A stretch of DNA of 64,000 nucleotides from assembly GCF_017355365.1 (NCBI RefSeq), contig NZ_JADIJR010000001.1, forward strand, positions 124,001 to 188,000, given 5' to 3'. The position numbers and the translations under genes were made by a program. Shown here piece by piece: positions 1-12,666 of this stretch (its first letter is position 1; each line of letters begins with the position of its first letter). The notes under the pieces are model-generated. The model did no database searches and was not told the DNA's origin. It saw only the letters and a list, made by a program, of their open reading frames with translations. The stretch comes from Microbacterium sp. SD291 (GTDB taxonomy: Bacteria; Actinomycetota; Actinomycetes; Actinomycetales; Microbacteriaceae).

Positions 1-1373
1 AGTGGCGCGTCGGCCACGCCCGCCATCACCGCACGCGCATCGAGCTCCGTGATGTCCGTGCGCCCGCGGAGGACCTCCTGGACGACACCCGTCGTCTCGG
101 CGAGGTGCGGCGAGCACGTCGCGTACGCGACGATTCCTCCCGGTGCGAGCGCGTCGATCGCGGCGCCCAGCAGATCGACCTGCAGCGGCACGAGATCGGC
201 CACATCCGCCGGGGACTTCCGCCATCGCGCCTCCGGTCGGCGCCGCAGGGCGCCGAGGCCGGTGCAGGGGGCGTCGACCAGGATGCGGTCGAACCCTCCG
301 AGGTGCTCGGCCGCGAGCTGCCGTCCGTCCAGCTCGTGCACGACCACGTCACCGGGAACGGCACGCAGAGCGCTGCGCACGAGCCGGGCACGCGTGGGGA
401 CGATCTCGTTCGCCTCCAGGGTGACGTCGTGGGTTCGGGCGATCGCCGCGAGCAGCGCCGTCTTGCCGCCGGGGCCGGCGCAGAGATCGAGCCAGCGCTC
501 GCCCTCGCGGATCGGCGCGGCCGCGGTCAGTGCGAGCGCGACGAGCTGGGAGCCCTCGTCCTGCACGCGGATCGTCCCGCCGGATGCCGCGACCACGCGA
601 TGCGGGTCGCCGCCCGGAGAGGCGAACGCGGTCGGCGCATAGGGGCGCCGGGGCTCCCCCGGCACGGCGAGGCCCGGGAGTGCGACGAGGGTCACCTCGG
701 GTGAGGCGTTGTCGGCTTCGAGGAGCGCCTCCAGCTCGTCCACCCTGCCCTCGGCGGACAGTGCCCGCCGCAGCGCCCTGATCACCCACACCGGGTGCGC
801 CGAGCGCAGTGCGAGCCGCTCGTCGTCCGAACGGGCGGCCTGCTCGATGCGCTCCTGCCACTGCCCCGGCGTCTCCCGCGAGATGCGGCGGAGCACCGCG
901 TTCGCGAAGCTCGCAGCGCCCCTGCCCTTGACGGCGCCGACGAGGTTCACCGACTCGTTGACCGCCGCGTGCGAGGCCACGCGCGTCGCGAGGAGCTGGT
1001 GCGCGGCCAGGCGGAGGGCGTCCAGCACGGCAGGATCGATGTCGGCGATCTCGCGATCCGCGGCGGCCGCGATGATCGCGTCGTAGGTGCCACGGCGCCG
1101 CAGCGTGCCGTAGGCGAGCTCGGTCGCGAGCGCCGCATCCTGCGTATCGAGCCCCGCCTCGGCGATGGCCGAAGGGAGCACGAGATTCGCGTACGCGTCG
1201 GATTCCGACACGGCGCGCAGCACGTCGTACGCGACGCGGCGGGCAGGCTGGACCGTGCGCGAGGGTTCCCTCCGGCTCTGGCCGGAGCGCGCCTGGCCAC
1301 GATTGCCCTGATCGCGGCCGCCCTGGCCTCGGCCGTTCCGGGGAGAGCGCTCGTCGCGCTGCCGGCCGCTCAT
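1..1373 (-). CDS. rsmB: 16S rRNA m5C967 methyltransferase RsmB, 3' end cut by window edge
   Basis: This is an RsmB/Fmu-type SAM-dependent cytosine-5 methyltransferase acting on 16S rRNA. About 457 codons are visible and only the last few dozen residues should be missing. The N-terminus is Arg/Gly/Gln-rich and is followed by a NusB-like RNA-binding domain. Seen in the catalytic domain are the SAM loop LCAGPGGKT (near 466-497), the motif IV Cys in DAPCTGLG (near 270-285) and the catalytic Cys in YATCSPH (near 105-125). The ATG start at 1373 overlaps the fmt stop as ATGA, so the two genes are probably translationally coupled. Fmt followed by RsmB is the usual order. No frameshift is seen. Confidence 0.93.
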   Translation of the reverse strand, partial: MSGRQRDERSPRNGRGQGGRDQGNRGQARSGQSRREPSRTVQPARRVAYDVLRAVSESDAYANLVLPSAIAEAGLDTQDAALATELAYGTLRRRGTYDAIIAAAADREIADIDPAVLDALRLAAHQLLATRVASHAAVNESVNLVGAVKGRGAASFANAVLRRISRETPGQWQERIEQAARSDDERLALRSAHPVWVIRALRRALSAEGRVDELEALLEADNASPEVTLVALPGLAVPGEPRRPYAPTAFASPGGDPHRVVAASGGTIRVQDEGSQLVALALTAAAPIREGERWLDLCAGPGGKTALLAAIARTHDVTLEANEIVPTRARLVRSALRAVPGDVVVHELDGRQLAAEHLGGFDRILVDAPCTGLGALRRRPEARWRKSPADVADLVPLQVDLLGAAIDALAPGGIVAYATCSPHLAETTGVVQEVLRGRTDITELDARAVMAGVADAP

Positions 1374-2287
1374 GAACCCGCTCGCAGGCTCTCGACGCCA
1401 CGCTGTCCGCGCCACCAGTCGACCGCGTTCATCGCGCCCTTCCCTGCGGGCTGCACGCGTGCGACGGCCAGCGGAGACGTCCCGGTCCCGATGAGGACGT
1501 GCGTCTTCGTCGCGACGATCTCGCCCGGTTCCAGGGGCGATTCGGTGCTCGGCAGCGCCTCCAGCACCTTCAGCCGGAGTCCGTCGATCGCCGTGTGCGC
1601 TCCCGGCTCCGGGGTGACGCCGCGGAACCGGGCGAAGACCTGCTCCACAGGCTGCGTCCAGTCCAGCTCGCCGTCGGCGAGCGTCAGCTTCGGTGCCAGC
1701 GTCGGCTCGCCCTCCTGCGGCACGGCACGCGCCGTGCCGTCCCCGATGGCGGCGACGACGTCGGCCGTCAGCTCGGCGCCGTCGGCTGCGAGCGCCTCGA
1801 GCGCGGCATCCGCCGTCTCGTCGGCCGCCACGTCGACGACGCGGGAGGCGAAGACGTCGCCGGCATCCAGCGCCGGGACCAGCTGGAACACGCTGGCACC
1901 CAGCTCCGGGTCACCCGCGATGAGCGCCCGCTGCACCGGGGCCGCGCCCCGCCATTGCGGGAGCAGCGAGAAGTGGAGGTTGATCCAGCCGTGGGCAGGT
2001 GTCGAGAGCAGCGGCTCCCGCACCAGCCCGCCGTACGCGACGATGACGCCGAGGTCGGCGTCGAGCGCGGCGATCGCGGCCGTCACCTCCTCATCGAGCC
2101 GGGCGGCCTTGATCACGCGCAGGCCGAGCTCTGCGGCCGCTGCTGCGGTGGGCGACGGCGTGAGCACGCGCTTGCGGCCCAGCGGCGCATCGGGTCGCGT
2201 GACGACCGCAGCGATGTCGTGCTCTGCCGCGAGGCGGCGGAGCGTGGGGACGGCGGCCGACGGCGTGCCGGCGAAGACGAGGCGCAT
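1370..2287 (-). CDS. fmt: Methionyl-tRNA formyltransferase
   Basis: Fmt formylates initiator Met-tRNA using 10-formyl-THF in the cytoplasm. The 305-residue protein has the family length. It opens with RLVFAGTP and carries the active-site block NLHFSLLPQWRGAAPVQ (Asn, His and Ser-Leu-Leu-Pro conserved) and the LDAGD motif holding the catalytic Asp. A C-terminal OB-fold domain follows. The ATG at 2287 lies 33 nt after the priA stop, and the stop overlaps the rsmB start by 4 nt. priA-fmt-rsmB is a standard actinobacterial order. Confidence 0.96.
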   Translation of the reverse strand: MRLVFAGTPSAAVPTLRRLAAEHDIAAVVTRPDAPLGRKRVLTPSPTAAAAAELGLRVIKAARLDEEVTAAIAALDADLGVIVAYGGLVREPLLSTPAHGWINLHFSLLPQWRGAAPVQRALIAGDPELGASVFQLVPALDAGDVFASRVVDVAADETADAALEALAADGAELTADVVAAIGDGTARAVPQEGEPTLAPKLTLADGELDWTQPVEQVFARFRGVTPEPGAHTAIDGLRLKVLEALPSTESPLEPGEIVATKTHVLIGTGTSPLAVARVQPAGKGAMNAVDWWRGQRGVESLRAGS

Positions 2288-2320
2288 GAAGGTTCTCCGG
2301 ATGGATGGCGGCTGAGGGGA

Positions 2321-4279
2321 TCAGAGCTCTGGATCGAGGATATCGAGACGCACCGCGAGCGGGATGCGCGTGTTCCTGCCCCTGCCCCGACGGCTCGCCA
2401 CCGCCTCGGCGACGACGGCCGCGCGCAGCACGGTCGAGACGCGCGCACCGGCACCGTAGTCGAAGCGCACGAGCGCACGCACCCTCGGCGGCAGGTCGTC
2501 GGATTCGACGGGCACCGGGCCGAGGACGGCATCCGACGGCAGCGAGAGCTCGCCGAGGGAGGCGAGCGCTCGGCCCACTGCTGCCGAGGTGCCTTCCACG
2601 AGAGCCACCCGTGCGGCCGGCGGCATGTGCAGCGGGGCGCGCTCGCTCAGTTCCGTCCGGGCGTAGGCGGCCTGGTTCCAGGTGGCGAAGGCGCGCGCGA
2701 TCTGCCCGTCGACGCCCACGAGGTGCACGGGTGCGCCGGGAGCTGCGAGGGCGGCGGCGTTCGACCACCATCGAAGGCACGCCTCGCCGACCCGCAGATC
2801 CGGTGCCTGCAGCATCCGCGGACCGTCAAGGAGCACGACCGCCCGGTATCCCCCGTCGGCGAGCGGCTCGGCTCCGCGTGTCGCGACCACGAGAGAGGGC
2901 TTGTCCGCCACGTGCGCGACCGGGTGCGCGCTGTCGGCGACGATGACGCGGATGCCGGGGAACGCCTTCCCGAGCTCGTCGGCCGTGCGCTCGCTGCCGG
3001 AGGACGCCAGCCGCAGCTGCGTGGAGGAGCACGCGGGGCACGCCCACGCCCTGGCGCCCCTGCCGCACCAGCCGCACACCGGCACCGCACCGCGATGCTT
3101 CGCTCCCAGCGGCCCGCCGCAGTGCGCGCACCGCGCAGGGGCCCTGCACCCGGCGCACACCAGCGAGGGCGCGAACCCGGGGCGCGACACCTGCACGAGC
3201 ACCGGTCCGTCCGCGGCCGCAGCGCGGGCGGACAGGAACGCCGATGACGGCATCCGCTGCGCCGTGGGGAGCTCCATCTCCTGAGGGGTGCTCAGGATCA
3301 CCCGCGGCAGCACGCGTCTGGCCGCCCTGACATCCTGCAGCCAGCCGTGCGCGACGAGGCGCTCGACATCGGTTGTGCGGGTGTGACCCGCGAGAAGCAG
3401 CGCCGAACCCTCCTGCTCCTGACGCAGAAGAGCGGCGTCCCTGGCGTTGACGTACGGCGCCAGCGGCTCGGCGAGAAGGGGATCTCCGTCATCCCAGATC
3501 GCCACCAGCCCCGCTGTGACCGGCGCGTAGACCGCGGAGCGGTTGCCGATCACGATGCACGGCGCATCCTCGAGGGTCCGCAGGAAGGCGCGGTACCGGT
3601 CGGGGTTCGCCTGACGGGAGTCGAACCTGACCACGGACTCGGACGGCACGAGTTCCGCGAGTGCGTCGATGAGACGGTCCAGATCGCGGTGATCCGGCAC
3701 CACCAGCACGGTCGATCTCCCGGCGGCAAGCATGTGCGCGGCCGAGGCCGCGAGCGTCGCCGCCCAGCCCGGCATGCCGTCCTGCAGCACCGGGATCGCC
3801 TCGACCGCAGCTCGCCCGCCGTCATCGAGGGCGGCGGCGAGACCGTCGTAGGCCTCCACGATCGTCGTCGCACGAGCGAGCGCGGCCTCCTCGGGCACGA
3901 CCGCGGCAGAGGAGGCGGTCCAGGCCTTCTCGACGCGGACCTGCCGCTTCGGGATCACGAGCCGGAGGATGTCGGATGCCGACCCCGCCGCCCGGTCCGC
4001 GACGCGCCGCGCCAGGCGGTACAGCCGGTCGGGGAGCACGGAGACCGGGGAGACGACGCTCTCGACCTCGGACAGCGGCCGATCGGCGTCGTCCTCGGTA
4101 TCGAGTTCGACGACGTAGCCGTCCAGCAGGCGGCCGGCGGTGCGCAGCGGCACGCGGATTCGCGCCCCGAGCGGCACATCGCCGAGCTCGGCCGGAAGCG
4201 CGTAGTCGAACAGCCGATCCAGCTGAGGCAGCGGCGAGTCCAGGAGCACGCGCGCGATGCGCCTGCTCTGCGTCGTCAT
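2321..4279 (-). CDS. priA: PriA-like primosomal protein N' without helicase motifs
   Basis: This 652-residue protein is homologous to the replication-restart protein PriA. The zinc region is present as paired cysteines (CAGC, CAHC, CGWC, CPAC, within about residues 395-450). The expected Walker A site is replaced by a sequence reading IPVLQDGMPGWAATLAAS, and the DEAH box by WDDGDPL, so ATP-driven unwinding is unlikely. This loss is typical of actinobacterial PriA. I chose the ATG at 4279 (MTTQSRRIARVLL) because sequence upstream of it in the same frame has shadow-like composition. Its role is probably primosome assembly or DNA binding rather than helicase action. It sits between metK and fmt. 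Confidence 0.9.
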   Translation of the reverse strand: MTTQSRRIARVLLDSPLPQLDRLFDYALPAELGDVPLGARIRVPLRTAGRLLDGYVVELDTEDDADRPLSEVESVVSPVSVLPDRLYRLARRVADRAAGSASDILRLVIPKRQVRVEKAWTASSAAVVPEEAALARATTIVEAYDGLAAALDDGGRAAVEAIPVLQDGMPGWAATLAASAAHMLAAGRSTVLVVPDHRDLDRLIDALAELVPSESVVRFDSRQANPDRYRAFLRTLEDAPCIVIGNRSAVYAPVTAGLVAIWDDGDPLLAEPLAPYVNARDAALLRQEQEGSALLLAGHTRTTDVERLVAHGWLQDVRAARRVLPRVILSTPQEMELPTAQRMPSSAFLSARAAAADGPVLVQVSRPGFAPSLVCAGCRAPARCAHCGGPLGAKHRGAVPVCGWCGRGARAWACPACSSTQLRLASSGSERTADELGKAFPGIRVIVADSAHPVAHVADKPSLVVATRGAEPLADGGYRAVVLLDGPRMLQAPDLRVGEACLRWWSNAAALAAPGAPVHLVGVDGQIARAFATWNQAAYARTELSERAPLHMPPAARVALVEGTSAAVGRALASLGELSLPSDAVLGPVPVESDDLPPRVRALVRFDYGAGARVSTVLRAAVVAEAVASRRGRGRNTRIPLAVRLDILDPEL

Positions 4280-4331
4280 CAGCGGACCGTCGATCGGCCG
4301 AACCCCGTCATCGGCGGGAGCCGATCGATCG

Positions 4332-5525
4332 TCACAGTCCGGCGGCGCGCCGCAGCTCTTCGACGCGGTCGGTGCGCTCCCAGGTGAAGTCGGGGAGCTC
4401 GCGGCCGAAGTGCCCGTATGCGGCGGTCTGCGCGTAGATCGGACGCAGCAGGTCGAGCTGCTCGATGATCGCCTGCGGGCGGAGGTCGAACACGTCGGTG
4501 ATGGCGCGGATGATGACTTCGTCAGACACCTTGCCGGTGCCGAAGGTCTCGACATACAGGCCGACGGGGCGCGCGACGCCGATCGCATACGCGACCTGGA
4601 CCTCGAGCCGGTCGGCGAGTCCCGCGGCGACCGCGTTCTTCGCGACCCAGCGCGTGGCATACGCGCCGGAGCGGTCGACCTTCGACGGGTCCTTGCCGCT
4701 GAAGGCGCCGCCGCCGTGGCGGGCTGCTCCCCCGTAGGTGTCGATGATGATCTTCCGGCCGGTGAGCCCCGCGTCGCCCTTGGGGCCTCCGGTGACGAAC
4801 GGCCCGGCGGGATTGATGTAGTACGTGACGTCGTCGAGGTCGAGTCCGGTGCCGGCGAGGATCGGGTCGATCACGTGCTCGCGCACCTGCGCCTTGATCT
4901 CGTCCTGCGAGATGTCGGGGTTGTGCTGCGTGGACAGCACGATCGCGTCGACCGTCTTCGGGGTGAACCCCTCGTAGCCGAGGGTGACCTGGGTCTTCCC
5001 GTCCGGGCGGAGGAACGGCAGCAGACCGGACCGGCGGACCTCGGTGAGGCGCTCGGCGATGCGGTGCGCGGTCCACGCGGCCATCGGCATCAGCTGCGGG
5101 GTCTCGTTGGTCGCGAACCCGAACATGATGCCCTGATCGCCGGCGCCGAGGGCGTCGAGCGGATCGACCGAGCCGCCGTCACGGTGCTCCTGGGCGTTGT
5201 CGACGCCGTGCGCGATGTCGGTGGACTGCTCGCCCACCGAGACGCTGACGCCGCACGAGTCGCCGTCGAAGCCGGTGTCGCTCGAGGTGTAGCCGATGCC
5301 GTTGACGACCTGACGCACGATCGTGGGGATGTCCACGTACGCCTCGGTGCGGATCTCACCGGCGACGTGAACGAGCCCGGTGGTGACCAGAGTCTCGACC
5401 GCGACGCGCGAGCCCGGGTCCTTCCCGATCAGCCCGTCCAGGATGCTGTCAGAGATCTGGTCGCAGATCTTGTCCGGATGCCCTTCGGTGACGGACTCGG
5501 ACGTGAACAGACGCAGGGCGCTCAT
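4332..5525 (-). CDS. metK: S-adenosylmethionine synthase
   Basis: MetK makes SAM from methionine and ATP. The 397-residue protein has family length and signatures: [19 protein letters not shown] at the N-terminus, [12 protein letters not shown] in the middle, and the phosphate-binding [16 protein letters not shown]. The ATG at 5525 follows a short leader containing two hairpins, with GGAG as the likely ribosome site. In many actinobacteria coaBC lies between rpoZ and metK; here only 91 nt separate them. Confidence 0.97.
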   Translation of the reverse strand: MSALRLFTSESVTEGHPDKICDQISDSILDGLIGKDPGSRVAVETLVTTGLVHVAGEIRTEAYVDIPTIVRQVVNGIGYTSSDTGFDGDSCGVSVSVGEQSTDIAHGVDNAQEHRDGGSVDPLDALGAGDQGIMFGFATNETPQLMPMAAWTAHRIAERLTEVRRSGLLPFLRPDGKTQVTLGYEGFTPKTVDAIVLSTQHNPDISQDEIKAQVREHVIDPILAGTGLDLDDVTYYINPAGPFVTGGPKGDAGLTGRKIIIDTYGGAARHGGGAFSGKDPSKVDRSGAYATRWVAKNAVAAGLADRLEVQVAYAIGVARPVGLYVETFGTGKVSDEVIIRAITDVFDLRPQAIIEQLDLLRPIYAQTAAYGHFGRELPDFTWERTDRVEELRRAAGL

Positions 5526-5532
5526 CGGTGCT

Positions 5533-5607
5533 CCAGAACGGGGTCGGACGGTGAAAGGGGGCTGACCCCATTCTGGACCGCGCCCCCGACATGCCGGGCG
5601 GCGCGGT
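5533..5607 (-). promoter_or_regulatory. Tandem hairpins in the rpoZ-metK gap
   Basis: Two inverted repeats fill the gap. The rpoZ-proximal one pairs 5577-5584 (ACCGCGCC) with 5600-5607, an 8-bp perfect stem. The metK-proximal one pairs 5533-5545 with 5564-5576, 13 positions with one mismatch, and ends right next to the metK Shine-Dalgarno GGAG. The first may be an rpoZ terminator without a U-tract. The second could influence metK translation, which is inference. I do not recognise a known SAM riboswitch class here. Confidence 0.5.
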
Positions 5608-5616
5608 CATCGGGTG

Positions 5617-5874
5617 TCACTCGACGTGACGGAGGCGGAGCTTGTCCTCGTTGATCTCGTGCAGCGCGATGGTGAGCGGCTTGTCCTCGACGGAGGAGTC
5701 GACCAGCGGGCCGACGTTGTCGAAGAGGTTGCCCTCGTGCAGGTCGGAGTAGTAGTCGTTGATCTGGCGCGCGCGCTTGGCGGCGTAGATCACGAGCTCG
5801 TACTTGGAGTCGACACGGTCGAGCAGGTTGTCGATGGGGGGATCGATGATGCCGTTCTTGTGGTGTCCGGCCAT
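5617..5874 (-). CDS. rpoZ: RNA polymerase omega subunit
   Basis: Omega is a small core RNA polymerase subunit that helps fold and assemble beta'. The 85-residue protein shows the family core [25 protein letters not shown], and the acidic C-terminus ends in [12 protein letters not shown] good ribosome site (AGGAGG) precedes the ATG at 5874. It sits between the gmk fusion and metK as in other actinobacteria. A candidate -10, TAGAAT, lies at 5963-5968 inside the end of gmk, so rpoZ may have its own promoter. Confidence 0.95.
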   Translation of the reverse strand: MAGHHKNGIIDPPIDNLLDRVDSKYELVIYAAKRARQINDYYSDLHEGNLFDNVGPLVDSSVEDKPLTIALHEINEDKLRLRHVE

Positions 5875-5939
5875 GGTGGGACCTCCTGATCAGGCGACGG
5901 GATCGTCGCGAAGACGGTGCAATGGGCGCGCGAGTACGC

Positions 5940-6848
5940 TCAGCGCGCAGAGCTTGATGACAATTCTACGACCTCGGCGGCGGCAGCGGCGACGTCCTCG
6001 TTCACGATGAGGTGATCGAACTCGTTCTGAGCCGCCAGTTCCACCTTCGCGGTGCGCAGCCGTCGGGCCCGCTCCTCGGCTTCCTCTGTGCCCCGGCCGA
6101 CCAGCCGCTGGACCAGTTCGTCCCAGCTCGGAGGGAGCAGGAAGATGAGCGTCGCCGACGGCTCCGCCCTCCGCACCTGCCTCGCGCCCTGCAGGTCGAT
6201 CTCCAGCAGGACCGTCTTCCCTTCAGCCAGCGCGGCGTCGATGGGTGCCCTGGGCGTGCCGTACCGGGAGCGGTTGTGCACGACGGCGTACTCGAGAAGC
6301 TCGCCCTCCGCGATCAGCCGGTCGAACTCGGTGTCGTCGACGAAGTAGTAGTGCACGCCGTCGACCTCCCCCGGTCGCGGCGGGCGCGTCGTGGCCGAGA
6401 CCGAGAGATGGATCTCCGGGTGGTTCTCGCGGATGTACGCGGCGACGGTGCCCTTGCCGACCGCGGTCGGCCCGGCGAGCACGAGGAGCCGGCTCCTGGC
6501 ACCGCGGGGCTCGAGCAGCGGGAAGCGGCCGTTCAGCCACCGCGCCAGGACTCCGCGCTGACGCACGCCGAGCCCGCCGAGGCGCTTGACCGGCGAGATG
6601 TGCAGCTCGTCGAGGATGCGGTCGCGCTTGCCCGCGCCGATCGCCGGCAGCGCGAGCAGGAAGTCGGTGATGCGCATCGACCCCTCGACGGAGTCGGCAT
6701 CCGCGACGGCCCTGGCCAGCACCGCCTGCGGAGTGACGACCCGCATCGTGAGGTCGCGCTTGAGCGAGGCACGGGCGCGGCGGCGTTCGACCGCCCTGCG
6801 GGCGGCGGCGACACGGTCGACCTCGGGGACAGCGCGGGACTCAGTCAT
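5940..6848 (-). CDS. gmk: Fusion of actinobacterial IHF (mIHF) with guanylate kinase
   Basis: One 302-residue reading frame joins two proteins that are separate neighbours in mycobacteria and streptomycetes. Residues about 12-108 match mIHF, with the helical stretch [19 protein letters not shown] followed by [14 protein letters not shown]. Residues about 119-300 are guanylate kinase (GMP + ATP to GDP + ADP) with Walker [10 protein letters not shown] at 126-134, then [21 protein letters not shown] normal Gmk is about 200 residues, so the extra ~110 are the DNA-binding part. I chose the ATG at 6848; an upstream in-frame GTG at 6860 is possible. It overlaps the pyrF end by 8 nt. Confidence 0.93.
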   Translation of the reverse strand: MTESRAVPEVDRVAAARRAVERRRARASLKRDLTMRVVTPQAVLARAVADADSVEGSMRITDFLLALPAIGAGKRDRILDELHISPVKRLGGLGVRQRGVLARWLNGRFPLLEPRGARSRLLVLAGPTAVGKGTVAAYIRENHPEIHLSVSATTRPPRPGEVDGVHYYFVDDTEFDRLIAEGELLEYAVVHNRSRYGTPRAPIDAALAEGKTVLLEIDLQGARQVRRAEPSATLIFLLPPSWDELVQRLVGRGTEEAEERARRLRTAKVELAAQNEFDHLIVNEDVAAAAAEVVELSSSSAR

Positions 6849-7682
6849 GGTTCGCCTCACGGTACTCGGCAGCGCGCGTGCGGATCGCGTCGGCCAGAAG
6901 GTCGGGTCCTGCGGACAGGATGCTGCGGCTCTCGCTCGCGATCACGGCCTCGGCCATCGCGCCGAAGCGGTCGTGGAGATCGGAGGGCGTCGCACCCTGA
7001 GCGCCGAAGCCCGGACCGAGGATGGGCGCGAACGGTGCGAACGGGCCGATGCCGGCATCCGCCCAGTCGACCGTCGCGCCGATGACGAAGCCGAAGCTCC
7101 CCCACTCCCCTTCGCCGGATGCCGCGACGTTGCGGGCGGAGACCTCCGAGATGATCGCGGACGACACGGTCGCGCCGTCAGCGGACGACGACCGCTGCAG
7201 GCCGGTCGCCTCAGGGTTGCTGGTCGCTGCGAGCACGAACAGGCCCTTGCCGTTAGCCTCGGCCAGATCGAATGCGCCGCCGAGCGCACCGACACCCAGG
7301 AAGGGGCTCACGGTCAGCGCATCGGCCTCCAGCGGGGACCCAGGGGTGAGCCACGCCTCGGCATACGCGTCCATGGTGGAGCCGATGTCGCCGCGCTTCG
7401 CGTCGGCGATCACGAGCAGCCCCGCGGCGCGGGCGGCCGACAGCACGTCCTCGAGCGCCGCGATGCCGGCCGAGCCGAATCGCTCGAAGAACGACACCTG
7501 CGGTTTCACGACGCCGACCAGCCCTGCGGCGGCCTCGACCGTCCGCAGACCGAACTCGCGGACGCCCCGAGCATCCTGGGGCAGCCCCCAGGACTCGAGG
7601 AGACCCGCGTGCGGATCGATGCCGACGCACAGCGGGCCGTGCGTGCGGAGAGCCGCGCGCACCCGCTCACCGAAGCGTTCGC

Positions 7683-7686
<4 letters not shown>
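6841..7686 (-). CDS. pyrF: Orotidine 5'-phosphate decarboxylase
   Basis: PyrF decarboxylates OMP to UMP, the last de novo pyrimidine step. The 281-residue protein is the longer mycobacterial-type (class 2) enzyme. It has [11 protein letters not shown] at the N-terminus and the catalytic [15 protein letters not shown] loop (Lys/Asp), with [13 protein letters not shown] before it. Its start overlaps the carB stop by 4 nt and its stop overlaps the gmk-fusion start, so it lies inside the pyr operon. Confidence 0.95.
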
Positions 7687-10969
<3,283 letters not shown>

Positions 10970-10970
<1 letters not shown>

Positions 10971-12136
10971 TACTTGGCGTCCTTCTTAGTCGCGACGACC
11001 AGGTCGCGGAACCGGTCGAAGAGGTAGTTGGCGTCGTGCGGGCCGGCTGCGGCCTCTGGGTGGTACTGCACGGAGAACGCGGGGATGTCGAGAGCGCGCA
11101 GACCCTCGACCACGTTGTCGTTGAGCCCCACGTGGCTCACCTCGACCTTGCCGTAGCCGTTGGGGCTGTCGAACGCGCCCTCCAGCGGCGCCTCGACCGC
11201 GAAGCCGTGGTTGTGCGCCGTGATCTCGACCTTGCCGGTGGACTTGTCCAGGACCGGCTGGTTGATGCCGCGGTGCCCGAAGGGCAGCTTGTAGGTGCCG
11301 AGGCCCAGCGCGCGGCCGAGCAGCTGGTTGCCGAAGCAGATGCCGAAGAACGGCAGGCCCTCGTCCAGGACGCTGCGCAGCAGCGCGACATGGTCGCCGG
11401 ATGCGGCAGGATCGCCTGGGCCGTTGGAGTAGAAGACCGCAACGGGATCGATCGCGCGGATGCCCTCGATCGTGACGTCCTGCGGAAGCACGTGGACCTC
11501 GAATCCGCGGGCGGCGAGGTTGTCGATCGTCGCCTGCTTGACGCCGAGGTCGAGGACGGCGAGGTTGCCGACCTTCTCCCCCACCGCCGGTGTCACCGTG
11601 GCGACCTCCACCGAGACCTCGGCGGACAGGTTCCGGCCCGCCATCTGCGGCGCGTCGCGGACGACGCGCAGCTGCTCGTCCTCGTCCAGCTCGGCATCCG
11701 GACCGGAGAAGACGCCGCCGCGCATGGACCCGGCCGAGCGGATGTGACGGGTGACGGAGCGGGTGTCGATGCCGCTGATGCCGACGATGCCGTCGCGCTC
11801 CAGGATCTCGTCGAGCGAGGCGTTGGCGCGCCAGCTGGAGACGACCCGCGAGGGGTCGCGCACGATGTATCCGGCGACCCAGATGCGCCGGGACTCGGGG
11901 TCCTCGTCGTTCATCCCGGTGTTGCCGATGTGCGGCGCGGTCTGCAGCACGATCTGTCCCGCGTACGAGGGATCGGTGAGCGTCTCCTGGTATCCGGACA
12001 TGCCGGTGGCGAAGACGACCTCACCGAGAGTGGTGCCGCGGGCGCCGTAGGCGCGGCCGACGTGGCGGGTGCCGTCCTCGAGCACGAGGACCGCCTTCTG
12101 GGGAAGCCCGGTTCCTGAGCCTGACGAAGGGTTCAT
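10970..12136 (-). CDS. carA: Carbamoyl phosphate synthase small (glutaminase) subunit
   Basis: CarA hydrolyses glutamine and channels ammonia to CarB. The 388-residue protein has the CPSase small domain ([19 protein letters not shown], then [12 protein letters not shown]) and a class I amidotransferase domain with the nucleophile Cys in FFGICFGNQ and the YHPEA His/Glu pair. Unusually, residues 2-10 (NPSSGSGTG) are encoded by a short dispersed-repeat sequence at 12107-12134, so the first codons and start context come from that repeat. The ATG at 12136 overlaps the stop of the preceding membrane-protein gene as ATGA. Confidence 0.96.
12107..12134 (-). repeat. Short dispersed repeat forming the carA N-terminus
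   Basis: On the minus strand this stretch contains CCTTCGTCAGGCTCAGG. The same core with two substitutions occurs at 59711-59736 inside thrS. In both copies the frame read gives Pro-Ser-(Ser/Thr)-Gly-Ser-Gly. From memory, similar CCCTTCGACAGGCTCAGGG-like units are common between genes in Microbacteriaceae, but I cannot verify copy number here. Confidence 0.6.
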
Positions 12137-12666
12137 GAGTTCACTCCTGAGTCTGGGGTCGCGGTGTCGCCGGTATCGGGGACGAGCCGCTGCAGTTCTG
12201 AGATGAGGTTCTGAGGATCGCCGTCGGCGACGCGCAGGTAGGAGTCGACGATCGTGTCGTCGTCGACGCTCCACGCCACGCGGACGAGGCCGCCCGGCTC
12301 GACGACGCGGTCGATCGTGACCGTGGCGCGGTCCACGCCGACGAGGCGGGATGAGGCGAGGAAGACCGTGGGTGCGCCGTCGAGGCAGAGCGCGAGACCG
12401 CGATCCGTCACTGCGGCCTCACCGCGTGCGCGATAGGCGAGCGGCGACATCGCGATGCGCTCCAGAGGCTGATCATGCCTGGTCGTGGAGACGTACAGCA
12501 CCTCGTGGCGGTCGGTGACCTCCGCATGCTCCGGGACGCCGAGGGGGGCCGAGAGAGCCGAGTCGCGGCGCAGACGCCGGCGCCAGGCGAACAGCATGGA
12601 CAGCAGCACCAGCAGCGCCACGGCGATGGTGATCGCGATGGCGAGATCTCTCATGCTCATGCTCAT
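12133..12666 (-). CDS. Membrane-anchored protein of the pyr operon, function unknown
   Basis: This 177-residue protein starts MSMSMRD and has one N-terminal membrane helix (about residues 8-28, [20 protein letters not shown]). A basic stretch (RRRLRRD) follows, then a soluble domain rich in short beta-type segments, ending near [12 protein letters not shown]. The same position between pyrC and carA is held by an uncharacterised membrane protein in mycobacteria (Rv1382) and other actinobacteria; assigning it to a PH-like fold is a guess. It overlaps pyrC and carA by 4 nt on each side. Conserved placement suggests a link to pyrimidine synthesis, but no catalytic motif is visible. Confidence 0.82.
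   Translation of the reverse strand: MSMSMRDLAIAITIAVALLVLLSMLFAWRRRLRRDSALSAPLGVPEHAEVTDRHEVLYVSTTRHDQPLERIAMSPLAYRARGEAAVTDRGLALCLDGAPTVFLASSRLVGVDRATVTIDRVVEPGGLVRVAWSVDDDTIVDSYLRVADGDPQNLISELQRLVPDTGDTATPDSGVNS

Noticed and set aside
795-2315. 506-residue plus-strand frame opposite rsmB and fmt
   Set aside because: Antisense shadow of two conserved genes; no ribosome site or motif.
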